DNA of 64,000 nucleotides from Shewanella sp. OMA3-2 (GTDB lineage Bacteria; Pseudomonadota; Gammaproteobacteria; Enterobacterales; Shewanellaceae), in contig NZ_CP090974.1 in the NCBI RefSeq assembly GCF_021513195.1, positions 1,128,001-1,192,000 of the forward strand. The letters run 5' to 3'. Below, in pieces: positions 55,775 to 64,000 of this stretch. Below the pieces are notes generated by a model. The model ran no database searches. It had not been told where the DNA came from and saw nothing but the letters and a program-made list of their open reading frames with translations. The position numbers and the translations under genes were made by a program. The number at the start of each line of letters is the position of its first letter. Within the stretch, counting starts at the first letter, position 1.

Positions 55775-56980
55775 CTATCGATGAGGTGACTCCAATGACG
55801 CGACAATTTCTCGGAAAAAGGCAATGGTTTCATGCTTAGAGATTAAGCTGTCTTGAAAGCCTAAATCGGCGCTGTTTTTGACTATGACGACATTGTGCTG
55901 TTGGTTTACATAAATATATTGTCCGTAAACACCGACGCAAAAAAACTCACCGGCTTCTGCGCCTGGTGGTAGCCAAATTTGGTAGCCATAACCGAGCTTA
56001 TCTGCTTGTGGTTGTAAGTAATCAGCCTGCGCTGTTGTGGCGGCCTTTATCCAGTCTTTTGAAATAATCTGTTGGCCATTGTAAACGCCATTATTAAGTA
56101 ATAAACGGCCAAAGCGGGCATAGTCACGGGTCGTTAAATTTAAACCGCCTAATGCGAAAGCAGAGCCTTGGGAGTCGGTTAGCCAATAAGCATCGCTTTC
56201 CATGCCTATTCTGTCCCACATAGTGGTTTGTAAAAGCTCGACTAATGACTTACCAGAAACACGCCTTGCTATCATACCAATGACATGGGTATCCATACTG
56301 ACATAACGAAACACTTTACCTGGCGGGGACTGATTAACCCGTTCACTGGTCATTTGATCTAACGATCCTCCAATGGCTAGCACGCGGCCCATTTTATTAA
56401 TGTCAGAATAGAAGTCCTGATAATCCTCATTCCATTTAACCCCTGATGACATTTGTAAAACGTGTTTGACTTTCACATTGGCATAACCCGAGTTTGCCAG
56501 TTCCGGTAGATAAAAATCGACGCTTTTTTCGATATCAATTTTGCCTGCATCAACCTGTATGCCGAATAATATCGACACGAATGATTTTGCCATTGACCAT
56601 GAGATACGTTTGTCATCACTTTGGGTGCCTAGAAAATATTGCTCGTAGGTGATGTTGTCGTCTTTAACTACCAGCAAGGCTGTTGTTGCTCGGCGCTTTA
56701 GAAATGCTTCAGCGTTGGTGGTGGTGTTTCGATAATTAAATGTCTTTGGTAACGGCGTTAAGTTGACACCAAAGGGGGAAGGTTTGCCGTGTTGGTTAAT
56801 TTTCTGGTTAAAGAATATATCATTCATGTGTGAAAAATTATCGACGATTAATGTGTCATCAAATAGTGTAATAACACTGTATAAGCGATTAACGCTTTGC
56901 CAATTAAATGCAACTAGCAAGCCGATAACAATCACAATACTGACTACTGCAGCTTTGATGTACTTAAACCAGTTAGACAT
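55775..56980 (-). CDS. Serine hydrolase of the beta-lactamase/class C family (S12-like)
   Basis: 401 residues, anchored by one membrane helix (about 9-27). Motifs: SxxK 'ISWSMAKSFVSILFG' near residue 133, YxS/YxN-type 'GKVFRYVSMDTHVIG' and 'LTTRDYARFGRLLLNNGVYN'. 'PPGAEAGEFFCVGVYGQYIY' stands where the HxG/KTG motif usually sits. Such proteins are peptidases, esterases or D-aminoacylases rather than resistance enzymes. The substrate is unknown. Confidence 0.86.
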   Translation of the reverse strand: MSNWFKYIKAAVVSIVIVIGLLVAFNWQSVNRLYSVITLFDDTLIVDNFSHMNDIFFNQKINQHGKPSPFGVNLTPLPKTFNYRNTTTNAEAFLKRRATTALLVVKDDNITYEQYFLGTQSDDKRISWSMAKSFVSILFGIQVDAGKIDIEKSVDFYLPELANSGYANVKVKHVLQMSSGVKWNEDYQDFYSDINKMGRVLAIGGSLDQMTSERVNQSPPGKVFRYVSMDTHVIGMIARRVSGKSLVELLQTTMWDRIGMESDAYWLTDSQGSAFALGGLNLTTRDYARFGRLLLNNGVYNGQQIISKDWIKAATTAQADYLQPQADKLGYGYQIWLPPGAEAGEFFCVGVYGQYIYVNQQHNVVIVKNSADLGFQDSLISKHETIAFFREIVASLESPHR

Positions 56981-57116
56981 CGAGGTTTCCCAATAGGTAA
57001 ATTAATGCTTGTTAAGTAACCTATCGTCATACCTAAGATAAATCAATTGATTCATATATATGGGGGCAACTGGCAATGACTATAGCGGTGTTTTCCCTGA
57101 AACGGGTTGAGGTTAG

Positions 57117-57920
57117 TTAGTTTTTGGCGGCATACTTCATCAAATTAATATAGCTGTCGACATAGTAAATATTATTATTTAGGGCTAAAAAATTCACTAG
57201 CTCAGCATGAGCTTCGGCTGATACCGATAAGTAGTCGCTTCCTACACCATGAAAAATCATATTTACTAATAAGGTATCACTTGGTAGCTGTTGAATATAT
57301 TCGATAAGTTGCTTACCCGTTTCGCCAGTGGGATAAATGATTGGCGAAAACCTAAGGTTACTATTATGACCTTTTATGGCGACAAAAAGGTGCCTGATTT
57401 TATCGAGGTATGGCTTATCCCCAATCAATAAATCACCGCAGGGCACGGTATAAGTCCGTTCTGTTTTTCCATCAATGGTGGTTAAAAAGGCATTTGCCTG
57501 TTCGAGTTCTGTCAGCATCTGCTTAACAGTGTAGCGGTCAAGATTTTGTGCCTGCTGTACCCACTCTCGGTTGGGTAATGAAGCGCTGCAAGGGTGGTTT
57601 ACGCTATGGTTGCCAAGCTCGTGGCCATTCAAAGCAGCGGCTTGCCATTCGGCTTTACGTTGCAGCAGTACTGGTGAGCCAGTCACCACATAAAATGAAG
57701 CTTTGAGATTATATTGATCCAATACAGGAATAACATTATCTAACTGACTATTTAAGGCATCATCATAGGACAGACTCACGGCTAGCTGACTGCCATTGGG
57801 CCAGGTGAATTTATTGTCTGGCACCTCGGCATAGCTAACGGCAGAGCACATCAAAGCTAAGGCAATCAGTAAACACGGATTTATTTTAGTGATGTTGAAC
57901 ATTAGGTTATCCGACAACAT
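57117..57920 (-). CDS. Polysaccharide deacetylase family protein, exported
   Basis: 267 residues. The ATG at 57920 overlaps the PilZ gene stop (TAATG); a Met at 57902 is an alternative. Signal peptide about residues 7-31. The NodB-fold motifs 'QLAVSLSYDDALNSQLDNVI' (catalytic Asp and metal Asp) and 'NGHELGNHSVNHPC' (metal His pair) are present, and 'YTVPCGDLLIG' replaces the usual R-x-P-Y motif 3. It probably removes N-acetyl groups from a surface polysaccharide. Coupling to a PilZ gene hints at c-di-GMP control. Confidence 0.86.
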   Translation of the reverse strand: MLSDNLMFNITKINPCLLIALALMCSAVSYAEVPDNKFTWPNGSQLAVSLSYDDALNSQLDNVIPVLDQYNLKASFYVVTGSPVLLQRKAEWQAAALNGHELGNHSVNHPCSASLPNREWVQQAQNLDRYTVKQMLTELEQANAFLTTIDGKTERTYTVPCGDLLIGDKPYLDKIRHLFVAIKGHNSNLRFSPIIYPTGETGKQLIEYIQQLPSDTLLVNMIFHGVGSDYLSVSAEAHAELVNFLALNNNIYYVDSYINLMKYAAKN

Positions 57921-58624
57921 TATTTTTCCGATAACAGGGCTAGACGGATAATAGACTCGATAGAGGCAGATTGCTCCGCTTCAAACTCGACCCCAAACTC
58001 AACGCCTTGCTTAAAAGGTTTAAGGTTACATACTTTGCAAGATACGGTGAGGGTGGCTTCTTCGTCATCGTGTTCACAAAATTTGACGCTGATTATTATG
58101 TCTTCTGTAATGCTATCGGCGCCGCCCATGGCAAGGCTAATATGACACCCCGATAATGACACATCTGTCATTACAGCTTCATACTCTTTACCATTGACAA
58201 TCACTGAACAGGCAAGTGCGGTGAGCACTCGTTTAGTGGAACGTAAATTATGGATCATCATAGTGTCGGGAAAATCTAACACTAACATTTTGCTCGGGGT
58301 GCTTAAGGTCTGCCTTAAGGTAGTTTGAAAGGCGATGACTGAGGCTTCGTGTCCCTCAACTAATCCCCGCACTGTAATAGGGGCGTTTTTAACAATGTAT
58401 TGTTCATGTTTGCCAAGCTTGGTTGAGTCGGGAGATTGGATAAGAATGAATTGTTGTGGCAGATAACCAATAAAGGTGGTTCTAAAGCGCCCGAGTTCAC
58501 CCGTTGGTGTGACGATATCAATATTAACTGACGTGCCCGCTAATAAAAACTTAAATGCGTTAGTGTGATTATTGTTGGTGCTGACTTGTTTGGTAGCCAT
58601 ATTTTGTCCATTTTGGGCTGACAC
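57920..58624 (-). CDS. PilZ domain-containing c-di-GMP effector (YcgR-like)
   Basis: 234 residues, or 226 from the second Met at 58600. An N-terminal YcgR-N-like barrel ('FLLAGTSVNIDIVTPTGELG', 'FRTTFIGYLPQQFILIQSP') is followed by a PilZ domain with the c-di-GMP motif RxxxR ('NLRSTKRVLTALACSV') and 'DVSLSGCHISLAM' (D/N-x-S-x-x-G). It should bind c-di-GMP and act on a partner. It is coupled to the polysaccharide deacetylase gene. Confidence 0.88.
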   Translation of the reverse strand: MSAQNGQNMATKQVSTNNNHTNAFKFLLAGTSVNIDIVTPTGELGRFRTTFIGYLPQQFILIQSPDSTKLGKHEQYIVKNAPITVRGLVEGHEASVIAFQTTLRQTLSTPSKMLVLDFPDTMMIHNLRSTKRVLTALACSVIVNGKEYEAVMTDVSLSGCHISLAMGGADSITEDIIISVKFCEHDDEEATLTVSCKVCNLKPFKQGVEFGVEFEAEQSASIESIIRLALLSEK

Positions 58625-58699
58625 GTTCGGAGCATTCGCTCAGTGTATAAATCCTAGCAGATAATGAGTATCACTTTGCTGGATTAATATGGGCGGCAA

Positions 58700-59203
58700 T
58701 TAAATCCGTTTAAAGTCTTTATCTATCATATTGCTTAATAACAATTGTCCCGCCTGGTTGACTCTAAACTCGCCATATCTTGCTTGTTCAAATTCTTCAG
58801 CTCGACCTTCTTCAAAGAAAAAAGCGTTACTGGCAAGTTTTACCCTGCCTTGGCGAATGCGGTATTGAATAAGTCGCTGATCAGCGGTGAGAGTGCCGCC
58901 GCTGTAAAGACTATCGAATCGGGCAATGCGATGGTTGTCTAGAGTGACGACCAAAAAACCATCTTGATTATCTTGAGCGTTTGGGTATGGATCAACTGAT
59001 AAACCAATGGCGGTGGCGATGTCATAATTCAGCGCCATATAATCGCCCTGCATTAACGACCGTGGATCGACCGGTGCTAGTTCAAATAGTATGACTTCAC
59101 CATTGGCGAGTAACTGTTCTTGCTGGTAAATATTGTAGTTAATGAAGCCGAGTATGATGAATGCACTGGCTAATACCGCCAGCGAGCTTTTACTGATTGT
59201 CAT
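58700..59203 (-). CDS. GDYXXLXY domain-containing protein
   Basis: 167 residues, one N-terminal membrane helix (about 7-24) and the eponymous motif 'LMQGDYMALNYDIA' near residue 50. It overlaps the DUF4401 gene by four bases (ATGA), as in other genomes where these three families travel together. It is periplasmic by topology. The function is unknown; it is annotated only from the motif and the neighbours. Confidence 0.85.
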   Translation of the reverse strand: MTISKSSLAVLASAFIILGFINYNIYQQEQLLANGEVILFELAPVDPRSLMQGDYMALNYDIATAIGLSVDPYPNAQDNQDGFLVVTLDNHRIARFDSLYSGGTLTADQRLIQYRIRQGRVKLASNAFFFEEGRAEEFEQARYGEFRVNQAGQLLLSNMIDKDFKRI

Positions 59204-60363
59204 TCGCTTAGCTCCTTACTTGTTGTTCTGGTCTTCACACCTATTGTTATCTTCATGCCTATAACTAATCTCATCAGCAAGAGCATCACGCCGCTAGCAA
59301 TTAACCACATCGATTTTTCAAATAAGTCTATGTGAAGTGAGTAATAATATAGGCCGATAAAGGCGAGTAAGGCACATACTGACAACATGATCAGCTTACG
59401 TTCATTATAGAAGTAACCTAGCAATAACATTAATAGTGCGGTACTTAGTCCGCTCATGACAATGGACAGCAGGCTAATTAATATTGCGCTCAGGATAATC
59501 ATTAACGTGGTGCGAGTGAGTGGAGCCAGAGTTTTATGATTATTGATATCGCGATTGAGCGAATTAATGATGTTATTCATTAACCACAGTGCAGACAGTA
59601 AGGTGATTGTTATCGCAATATAATGGCTAAGGTTTGAGTCTAATGCCATTAACACAATGGGCAGATCCATTATTTGGCCCAGCCCTGTTAACGATAAATT
59701 AACCATTAGTATGTTGATGGCTATCGCGTAACCTAGCATTCTAAGACGCTGATAATGCCAAGGCCATCGATACATTTGTGTCCAAATCGAAATGATACTT
59801 AGCACTAAAATAGGCAAAACAAGAAGTGATAATTGGTTCAATACGAGTATTGCTAATAGGCTAGGCACCATGCCAAAAGCTGCTACAAACTGGTTAGTTC
59901 TGTGGGGGATAACCGCCCAGTGTATGGCAAACGTTAACACGTAAATCAACGCGACTAGGGTGTCGTTGTGTGATTCTAAACTGTCATAAACTCCCAATAA
60001 CCACATGATTTGGCCACATAGACTGAATGCAAACATCATTTGCACAACAAATTCTTGACGGTTGTCGCTTAGGCGATAATACAGTAAACACCCTAGCATT
60101 AACGCTGCACCAAAGCCGATAAACGATTCGTTAATATCTCCTATGATAGAGCCACTGACCAGCACACAGGCCAGTAAAAATAGCGCTGCCACCCAGCCGC
60201 CAATCATTTGTGCCACCATCATATACCAAGGGTTGGTTAATACCGTTGCTGGTGGGCTATCGGTGCTGACGAGTGCTTGATCAAATAATGACTGCCATAG
60301 TTTGCCCTTAATATTGAGGTTAGCTTCAGTATTGAGGTCTCCCCTAGCATTGAAATTACTCAT
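59200..60363 (-). CDS. DUF4401 family membrane protein
   Basis: 387 residues from the ATG at 60363, which overlaps the DUF2157 stop (ATGAGTAA); a longer start at 60387 is less likely. About 12 hydrophobic helices ('WVAALFLLACVLVSGSIIGD', 'GFGAALMLGCLLYYRLSD', 'ALIYVLTFAIHWAVIPHRTN'). The family lacks a known role. Middle gene of the DUF2157-DUF4401-GDYXXLXY operon. Confidence 0.87.
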   Translation of the reverse strand: MSNFNARGDLNTEANLNIKGKLWQSLFDQALVSTDSPPATVLTNPWYMMVAQMIGGWVAALFLLACVLVSGSIIGDINESFIGFGAALMLGCLLYYRLSDNRQEFVVQMMFAFSLCGQIMWLLGVYDSLESHNDTLVALIYVLTFAIHWAVIPHRTNQFVAAFGMVPSLLAILVLNQLSLLVLPILVLSIISIWTQMYRWPWHYQRLRMLGYAIAINILMVNLSLTGLGQIMDLPIVLMALDSNLSHYIAITITLLSALWLMNNIINSLNRDINNHKTLAPLTRTTLMIILSAILISLLSIVMSGLSTALLMLLLGYFYNERKLIMLSVCALLAFIGLYYYSLHIDLFEKSMWLIASGVMLLLMRLVIGMKITIGVKTRTTSKELSE

Positions 60364-61537
60364 GGTCGGCCTCCTTATTGTTAGCATTACCGCCAGTGTT
60401 GGCGCCCTTAAGTATTACTGGCTGATTGAACTCTTTTTGTAATTTTTTTAGCCAATGCAAACAGCCACTGGTTAAGCCGATCACGACCATAGCAATGACA
60501 AAAAACATCGGTATAGGGTCATTTGAGTCTAATAAGGCTCTGGATAATAGTGCAACAATAGCAGCGCTTATACTCGTTAAGACTAAGGTGAGTGGGTATA
60601 AGGCCGGCGCTTTGTATCGATACCAGGCAAATACTCCAGCAAGCGTAATGAGGTACAGTAGCGCATAATGAGTTTCATTTACGCTATTGTCAGCGTAGAA
60701 ACTGAAGTCAAAAATGACCCAGATGATTAACCAACTGAAGCCGATAATGCTAGCCAATAAACTACAGGCTTGCACAATAGGGCTTTTAAAACGGAGTTGT
60801 CCGCGCCATTGGCAGCGATTAGCGACGGTAAATACCAAGTGAATCGCTAAGTTAGCTAAGCTAAACGCAGCGATTTGTTGTAGGCCTTCAACTAAAAAAC
60901 CAAATAAAGCGTCAAAGGATGCTAAATAAAGCCCTAAGCTTACATTGAGTAACACAGCCACAAGTAACCACAGAAGGTCAAAGCCTGCAATGTAAGCAAA
61001 GGGTAAAATTAACACTGCCCATATGGCAAACAGTTGCCAAGGGTCTGCGCCGGTTTGGTATGTTTGCCCAACTAACGCCAGTAAAGCCCCAAGCATAATG
61101 CTGGCACCTAGTAACATCGCATTGGCGACGTTCCAGCCGTACTTATTTGGAGTATTTTCAATAAATTTACTTTTGGGGAGACCGCTAGGGTTAGCGCTTG
61201 GGTCATTATGCTGTTTATTTGGCAAGCCAGATGTGGAGTGTGATTTATGTTGAGCGCAGTTAACTAAATAGAATCCTGCGATAAATAGGCAAAATAAGAC
61301 TTCGACTATGGCAAACTTATTCAGGTGGGATAATGCATCCCAATTGAATGCCATGAAAAATATTACCCCTGCACCCAGTAACAATACTCCGAGATAAAGC
61401 AATATATTGGCGATTAATTGCAGCCACTCTATTTTGCTTGGATAAGGAAAGGCGACTAACATTGCTGGGTTAAAGTCACTGGGATTTATTTTTCCGTCAA
61501 TAAACCAGTGCCAAATGTCTGAACGTTTTTGAGTCAT
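60356..61537 (-). CDS. DUF2157 family membrane protein
   Basis: 393 residues. The N-terminus has the DUF2157 pattern of a short soluble segment ('DIWHWFIDGKINPSDFNPAM') then helices beginning 'NILLYLGVLLLGAGVIFFMA' and 'FNWDALSHLNKFAIVEVLFC'. About ten membrane helices follow. The stop overlaps the DUF4401 start. First gene of the three-gene operon; function unknown. Confidence 0.88.
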   Translation of the reverse strand: MTQKRSDIWHWFIDGKINPSDFNPAMLVAFPYPSKIEWLQLIANILLYLGVLLLGAGVIFFMAFNWDALSHLNKFAIVEVLFCLFIAGFYLVNCAQHKSHSTSGLPNKQHNDPSANPSGLPKSKFIENTPNKYGWNVANAMLLGASIMLGALLALVGQTYQTGADPWQLFAIWAVLILPFAYIAGFDLLWLLVAVLLNVSLGLYLASFDALFGFLVEGLQQIAAFSLANLAIHLVFTVANRCQWRGQLRFKSPIVQACSLLASIIGFSWLIIWVIFDFSFYADNSVNETHYALLYLITLAGVFAWYRYKAPALYPLTLVLTSISAAIVALLSRALLDSNDPIPMFFVIAMVVIGLTSGCLHWLKKLQKEFNQPVILKGANTGGNANNKEADHE

Positions 61538-61904
61538 GGTCCCTTTTCCTTGGGTTGTTATCTATTGCGTAAGTGTAGGGAAAGGTTTTACTTAGCCCCT
61601 AATGTAAACTCAGTTTATTTATTGCGACACATATTGAAAAATCTATGACAACTTGAAAATAGGAATTATATGTCGCCCATCATTACTTAGCATTAAATGC
61701 GCCTTAGCCTGATTAGGTGTGACTTATGTGGTTCTGACCTTAACCGATATAGATTACCGCTATCAATCACTATTTACTAATATCAAGCAAATTTGGCTAA
61801 CCATACCATTGTGCAATAATGGCGACATTTATGAAGGTCGCTCTTGAGCATAAGGCGGGTATTGCCTACAATAGCGCACGCATTATTCAAAGCAGACCAT
61901 AACC
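61538..61904. other. Divergent intergenic region between DUF2157 and DUF3297
   Basis: 367 bp without a gene. Nothing recognisable beyond expected promoters. Confidence 0.4.
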
Positions 61905-62153
61905 ATGACCGACACTACATCTAAACCCGCTTTACCCGATCGTCTTTCTATCAACCCGCGTAGCCCACATCATGTTGCTGCAATTTTCGAGCACGAGATT
62001 GGAATTATGTTCAACGGCAAAGAGCGTGCAGATGTCGAAGAATATTGCATTAGCGAAGGCTGGATTAAAGTCGCATCGCATAAAGCATTAGACCGCCGCG
62101 GCCAACCGCTAACGGTTACAGTAAAGGGTAAGATAGAAGCATTTTATAAGTAG
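61905..62153 (+). CDS. DUF3297 family protein
   Basis: 82 residues: 'ALPDRLSINPRSPHHVAAIF', 'EHEIGIMFNGKERADVEEYC' and 'LTVTVKGKIEAFYK' are the conserved parts of this small cytoplasmic family, found widely in proteobacteria and of unknown function. A terminator follows at 62268. Confidence 0.9.
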   Translation: MTDTTSKPALPDRLSINPRSPHHVAAIFEHEIGIMFNGKERADVEEYCISEGWIKVASHKALDRRGQPLTVTVKGKIEAFYK

Positions 62154-62267
62154 GATTAACTTACTATTCTACTGTTAAAAGCTAAAGGCTAGTCGTTATT
62201 ATTTAAAAGCGTATCAATACGTTTTTTCATTATTGATGATGTTTGTGAACAGAAATGTTAGTCGATT

Positions 62268-62299
62268 AAAAAAAGCGAACCTTTGGGGTTCGCTTTTTT
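62268..62299 (+). terminator. Terminator after the DUF3297 gene
   Basis: A run of A's then GCGAACC / GGTTCGC with a 5-nt loop and six T's. The remainder of 62300-62598 has no gene that I can support. Confidence 0.9.
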
Positions 62300-62598
62300 G
62301 TGTGAATAAATCACGTTATTCAGCGCTAGTTAACTCTTGCAGTCACTTTTTGTCAGGATAGTACTCACTAACCTCAGTTAGGGATAATAAGCGTTTATCA
62401 AACAGCCGCTTGCCTTGCTAACTGCGTTATTTTTTACGCAAAAGTACGTGCAATAGGCCAGCGATTGACGTGTTAGTACGCCTTGTTTCCAAAACCAATA
62501 ACAAGTTTGCTACAAAATAAGCTAAATCTGTTGAATTTAGCTTATTGAGCCCATCTTTAAACCCGAGTTGAGGTTAACTAGAGTGGGCGCTAGAGAAA

Positions 62599-64000
62599 TT
62601 AGTTAACTAAACCACGACGCTTTAATAGCGCATCAGTTGAAGGTTTTTTACCGGCAAAGTCGATATAACTTTGCATAAGATCCTGGCTATTACCTTTTGA
62701 CAACACTGCATCACGGTACTTTTGGCCATTTTCTAGAGTTAAGCCACCCTCTGACATCATGTGCGAAAACGCGTCTGCGGCAAACACTTCCGTCCATAAA
62801 TACGCGTAATAGCCCGCTGAATAACCGCCGCCGAAGCTGTGGCTAAAGTAGGTCGTTTTATAGCGAGGTGCTACTGGCGTGTAATCTAAACCGTGTTTAG
62901 CCAACGCTTGTTTTTCAAAGGCGGTAACATCAGTAATTTCAGTCTCCGCGGCAATTGAGTGCCATTCCATATCAAGTAACGCTGCGGCTAAATATTCAAC
63001 CGTACCAAAACCTTGGTTAAAGGTATGCGACTTTAATACTTTGGCAAGTAGCTCTGCTGGAATAGGCTCGCCGGTTTGATAATGCTTAGCGTAGTTTGCT
63101 AGTACTTGTGGCTCTATGCTCCAGTCTTCGTTGGCTTGCGATGGAAACTCAACAAAGTCACGCGCGGTTAAGGTGCCTGCTAAGCTTGGGTATTTTACCT
63201 GTGAGTATAGACCGTGAATAGCATGACCAAATTCATGGAACATGGTGCTCACTTCGTCAAATGTCATCAGTGTAGGCTGACCTTCGGCAGGCTTTGGGAT
63301 ATTCAGTACGTTATAAACCACTGGTTTGGTATTTTTTAAGAATGACTGGCTAACTAATTCATCCATCCAGGCACCGCCGCGCTTACCTTGGCGTGCATAT
63401 GGGTCTAAATAGAATAGGCCAATTGAACTGCCGTCTTGATTAAATATTTCATATGCAGTCACATCTTTATGCCACACAGGTAAATCAGTGCGTGGTTTAA
63501 CTGTGATGCCATAAAGCTTATTCATCGCGAAGAATAAGCCGTCATTTAATACGGTGTTCATCTCAAAATAAGGTTTAACTTGAGCGTCGTCTAGGTCATA
63601 TTTAGCAGTTCGTACTTTTTCTGCGTAGTAAGCCCAGTCCCATGGTTCAAGGGTAAAATCTTTACCGTCTTTAACAATTTCAGCTTGAATATCAGCTGCT
63701 TCAATTTTGGCTTTTACCAGTGCTTTTGGGGCTAAGTCGTCAAGTATGCCGTAAACCGCTGCTGGATTTTGGGCCATTTGGTCACCTAGGGAGTAAGCAG
63801 CCCAGGTTGGATAACCTAATAATTGCGCTTTTTTTGCCCGTAGCTGCGCTATTTTAATGTTTAACGGCGCGTTGGTTTCCATGGCGCGATAAGCAGACGT
63901 TTCCCATAGTTTTTTACGTAAATCACGGTTTTTAAGGCTAGATAAAAGTGGCTGAGTTGTGGTGTTCACTAAGGTGATCATGTAACCCGTTTTACCCGCA
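62599..64000 (-). CDS. dcp: M3 family metallopeptidase (peptidyl-dipeptidase Dcp type), C-terminal part (runs off the right edge)
   Basis: The minus-strand frame is open from 63999 ('AGKTGYMITLVNT') to the stop at 62599, so the gene begins beyond the window. The zinc site 'MFHEFGHAIHGLYSQ' (HExxH) and downstream Glu in 'ARDFVEFPSQANEDW' are intact. 'YFSHSFGGGYSAGYYAYLWT' near the end is a conserved M3 element. Dcp removes C-terminal dipeptides from peptides. About 466 residues are visible of an expected 680-720; a signal peptide at the missing N-terminus is possible, as many Shewanella members are periplasmic. Confidence 0.93.
   Translation of the reverse strand, partial: AGKTGYMITLVNTTTQPLLSSLKNRDLRKKLWETSAYRAMETNAPLNIKIAQLRAKKAQLLGYPTWAAYSLGDQMAQNPAAVYGILDDLAPKALVKAKIEAADIQAEIVKDGKDFTLEPWDWAYYAEKVRTAKYDLDDAQVKPYFEMNTVLNDGLFFAMNKLYGITVKPRTDLPVWHKDVTAYEIFNQDGSSIGLFYLDPYARQGKRGGAWMDELVSQSFLKNTKPVVYNVLNIPKPAEGQPTLMTFDEVSTMFHEFGHAIHGLYSQVKYPSLAGTLTARDFVEFPSQANEDWSIEPQVLANYAKHYQTGEPIPAELLAKVLKSHTFNQGFGTVEYLAAALLDMEWHSIAAETEITDVTAFEKQALAKHGLDYTPVAPRYKTTYFSHSFGGGYSAGYYAYLWTEVFAADAFSHMMSEGGLTLENGQKYRDAVLSKGNSQDLMQSYIDFAGKKPSTDALLKRRGLVN

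Noticed and set aside
55624..55833. 69-codon minus-strand ORF overlapping the serine hydrolase end
   Set aside because: It overlaps the hydrolase C-terminus in another frame and has no domain.

Overview
The window is a chromosomal segment of an AT-rich marine gammaproteobacterium, most likely Shewanella or a close relative. The basis is the gene set and order: the zapA / 6S RNA / fau block facing ygfB-ubiH-ubiI-gcvTHP, pyrC next to a TIGR04219 barrel and a DUF2333 protein, PpaC-type pyrophosphatase, MetY, FolM, AzlCD and DUF3297. The species is inferred from family recognition; no search was possible.

Layout. 1-3949: end of an enoyl-CoA hydratase gene, a periplasmic copper-chaperone-like gene, DUF2333, an outer-membrane barrel, then pyrC. 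3950-11750: a decayed accessory stretch with two lipoprotein genes, a TadE-like gene lacking its 5' end, an IS3-family element whose end supplies the stop codon of one lipoprotein gene, an orphan 3' gene fragment and a shattered IS200-like transposase pseudogene. 11753-15715: exported proteins, an OmpA-like protein, a LuxR-type regulator and a DUF72 protein. 15849-25531: a large bifunctional penicillin-binding protein, Mn-type pyrophosphatase, VOC protein, voltage-gated cation channel, AzlCD, FolM and MetY. 25570-35458: conserved core with fau, 6S RNA, zapA, ygfB, ubiH, ubiI and the glycine cleavage operon.

35623-43435: a second accessory stretch holding a mobile-mystery-protein A/B (HTH + Fic) toxin-antitoxin-like pair, two membrane proteins, a POT peptide transporter, an intact REP-associated transposase inside a 21-bp inverted repeat, and an orphan KAP-type P-loop NTPase that may be a defence gene. 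43436-47555: an Lrp-regulated ornithine/citrulline catabolic cluster (ocd, ctlX-like, AGCS symporter). 47959-56980: porin, chemoreceptor, trxC, an NTF2-like protein, a secreted protein joining a CxxCH haem motif to a mannan-binding-lectin tail, a GGDEF protein and a serine hydrolase. 57117-61537: polysaccharide deacetylase and PilZ pair, then a DUF2157-DUF4401-GDYXXLXY membrane operon. 61905-64000: DUF3297 and the C-terminal part of a Dcp-type M3 peptidase.

Functional links: one-carbon and sulfur metabolism (fau, gcvTHP, folM, metY with a MetJ-like box array) cluster in the middle. c-di-GMP functions (GGDEF, PilZ) sit near envelope enzymes at 54.5-58.6 kb. The most interesting material is the MmpA/MmpB pair, the KAP NTPase, the haem-motif/lectin fusion, and the apparent IS-associated deletion at 8044-9439 in what may be a degraded Tad pilus locus.
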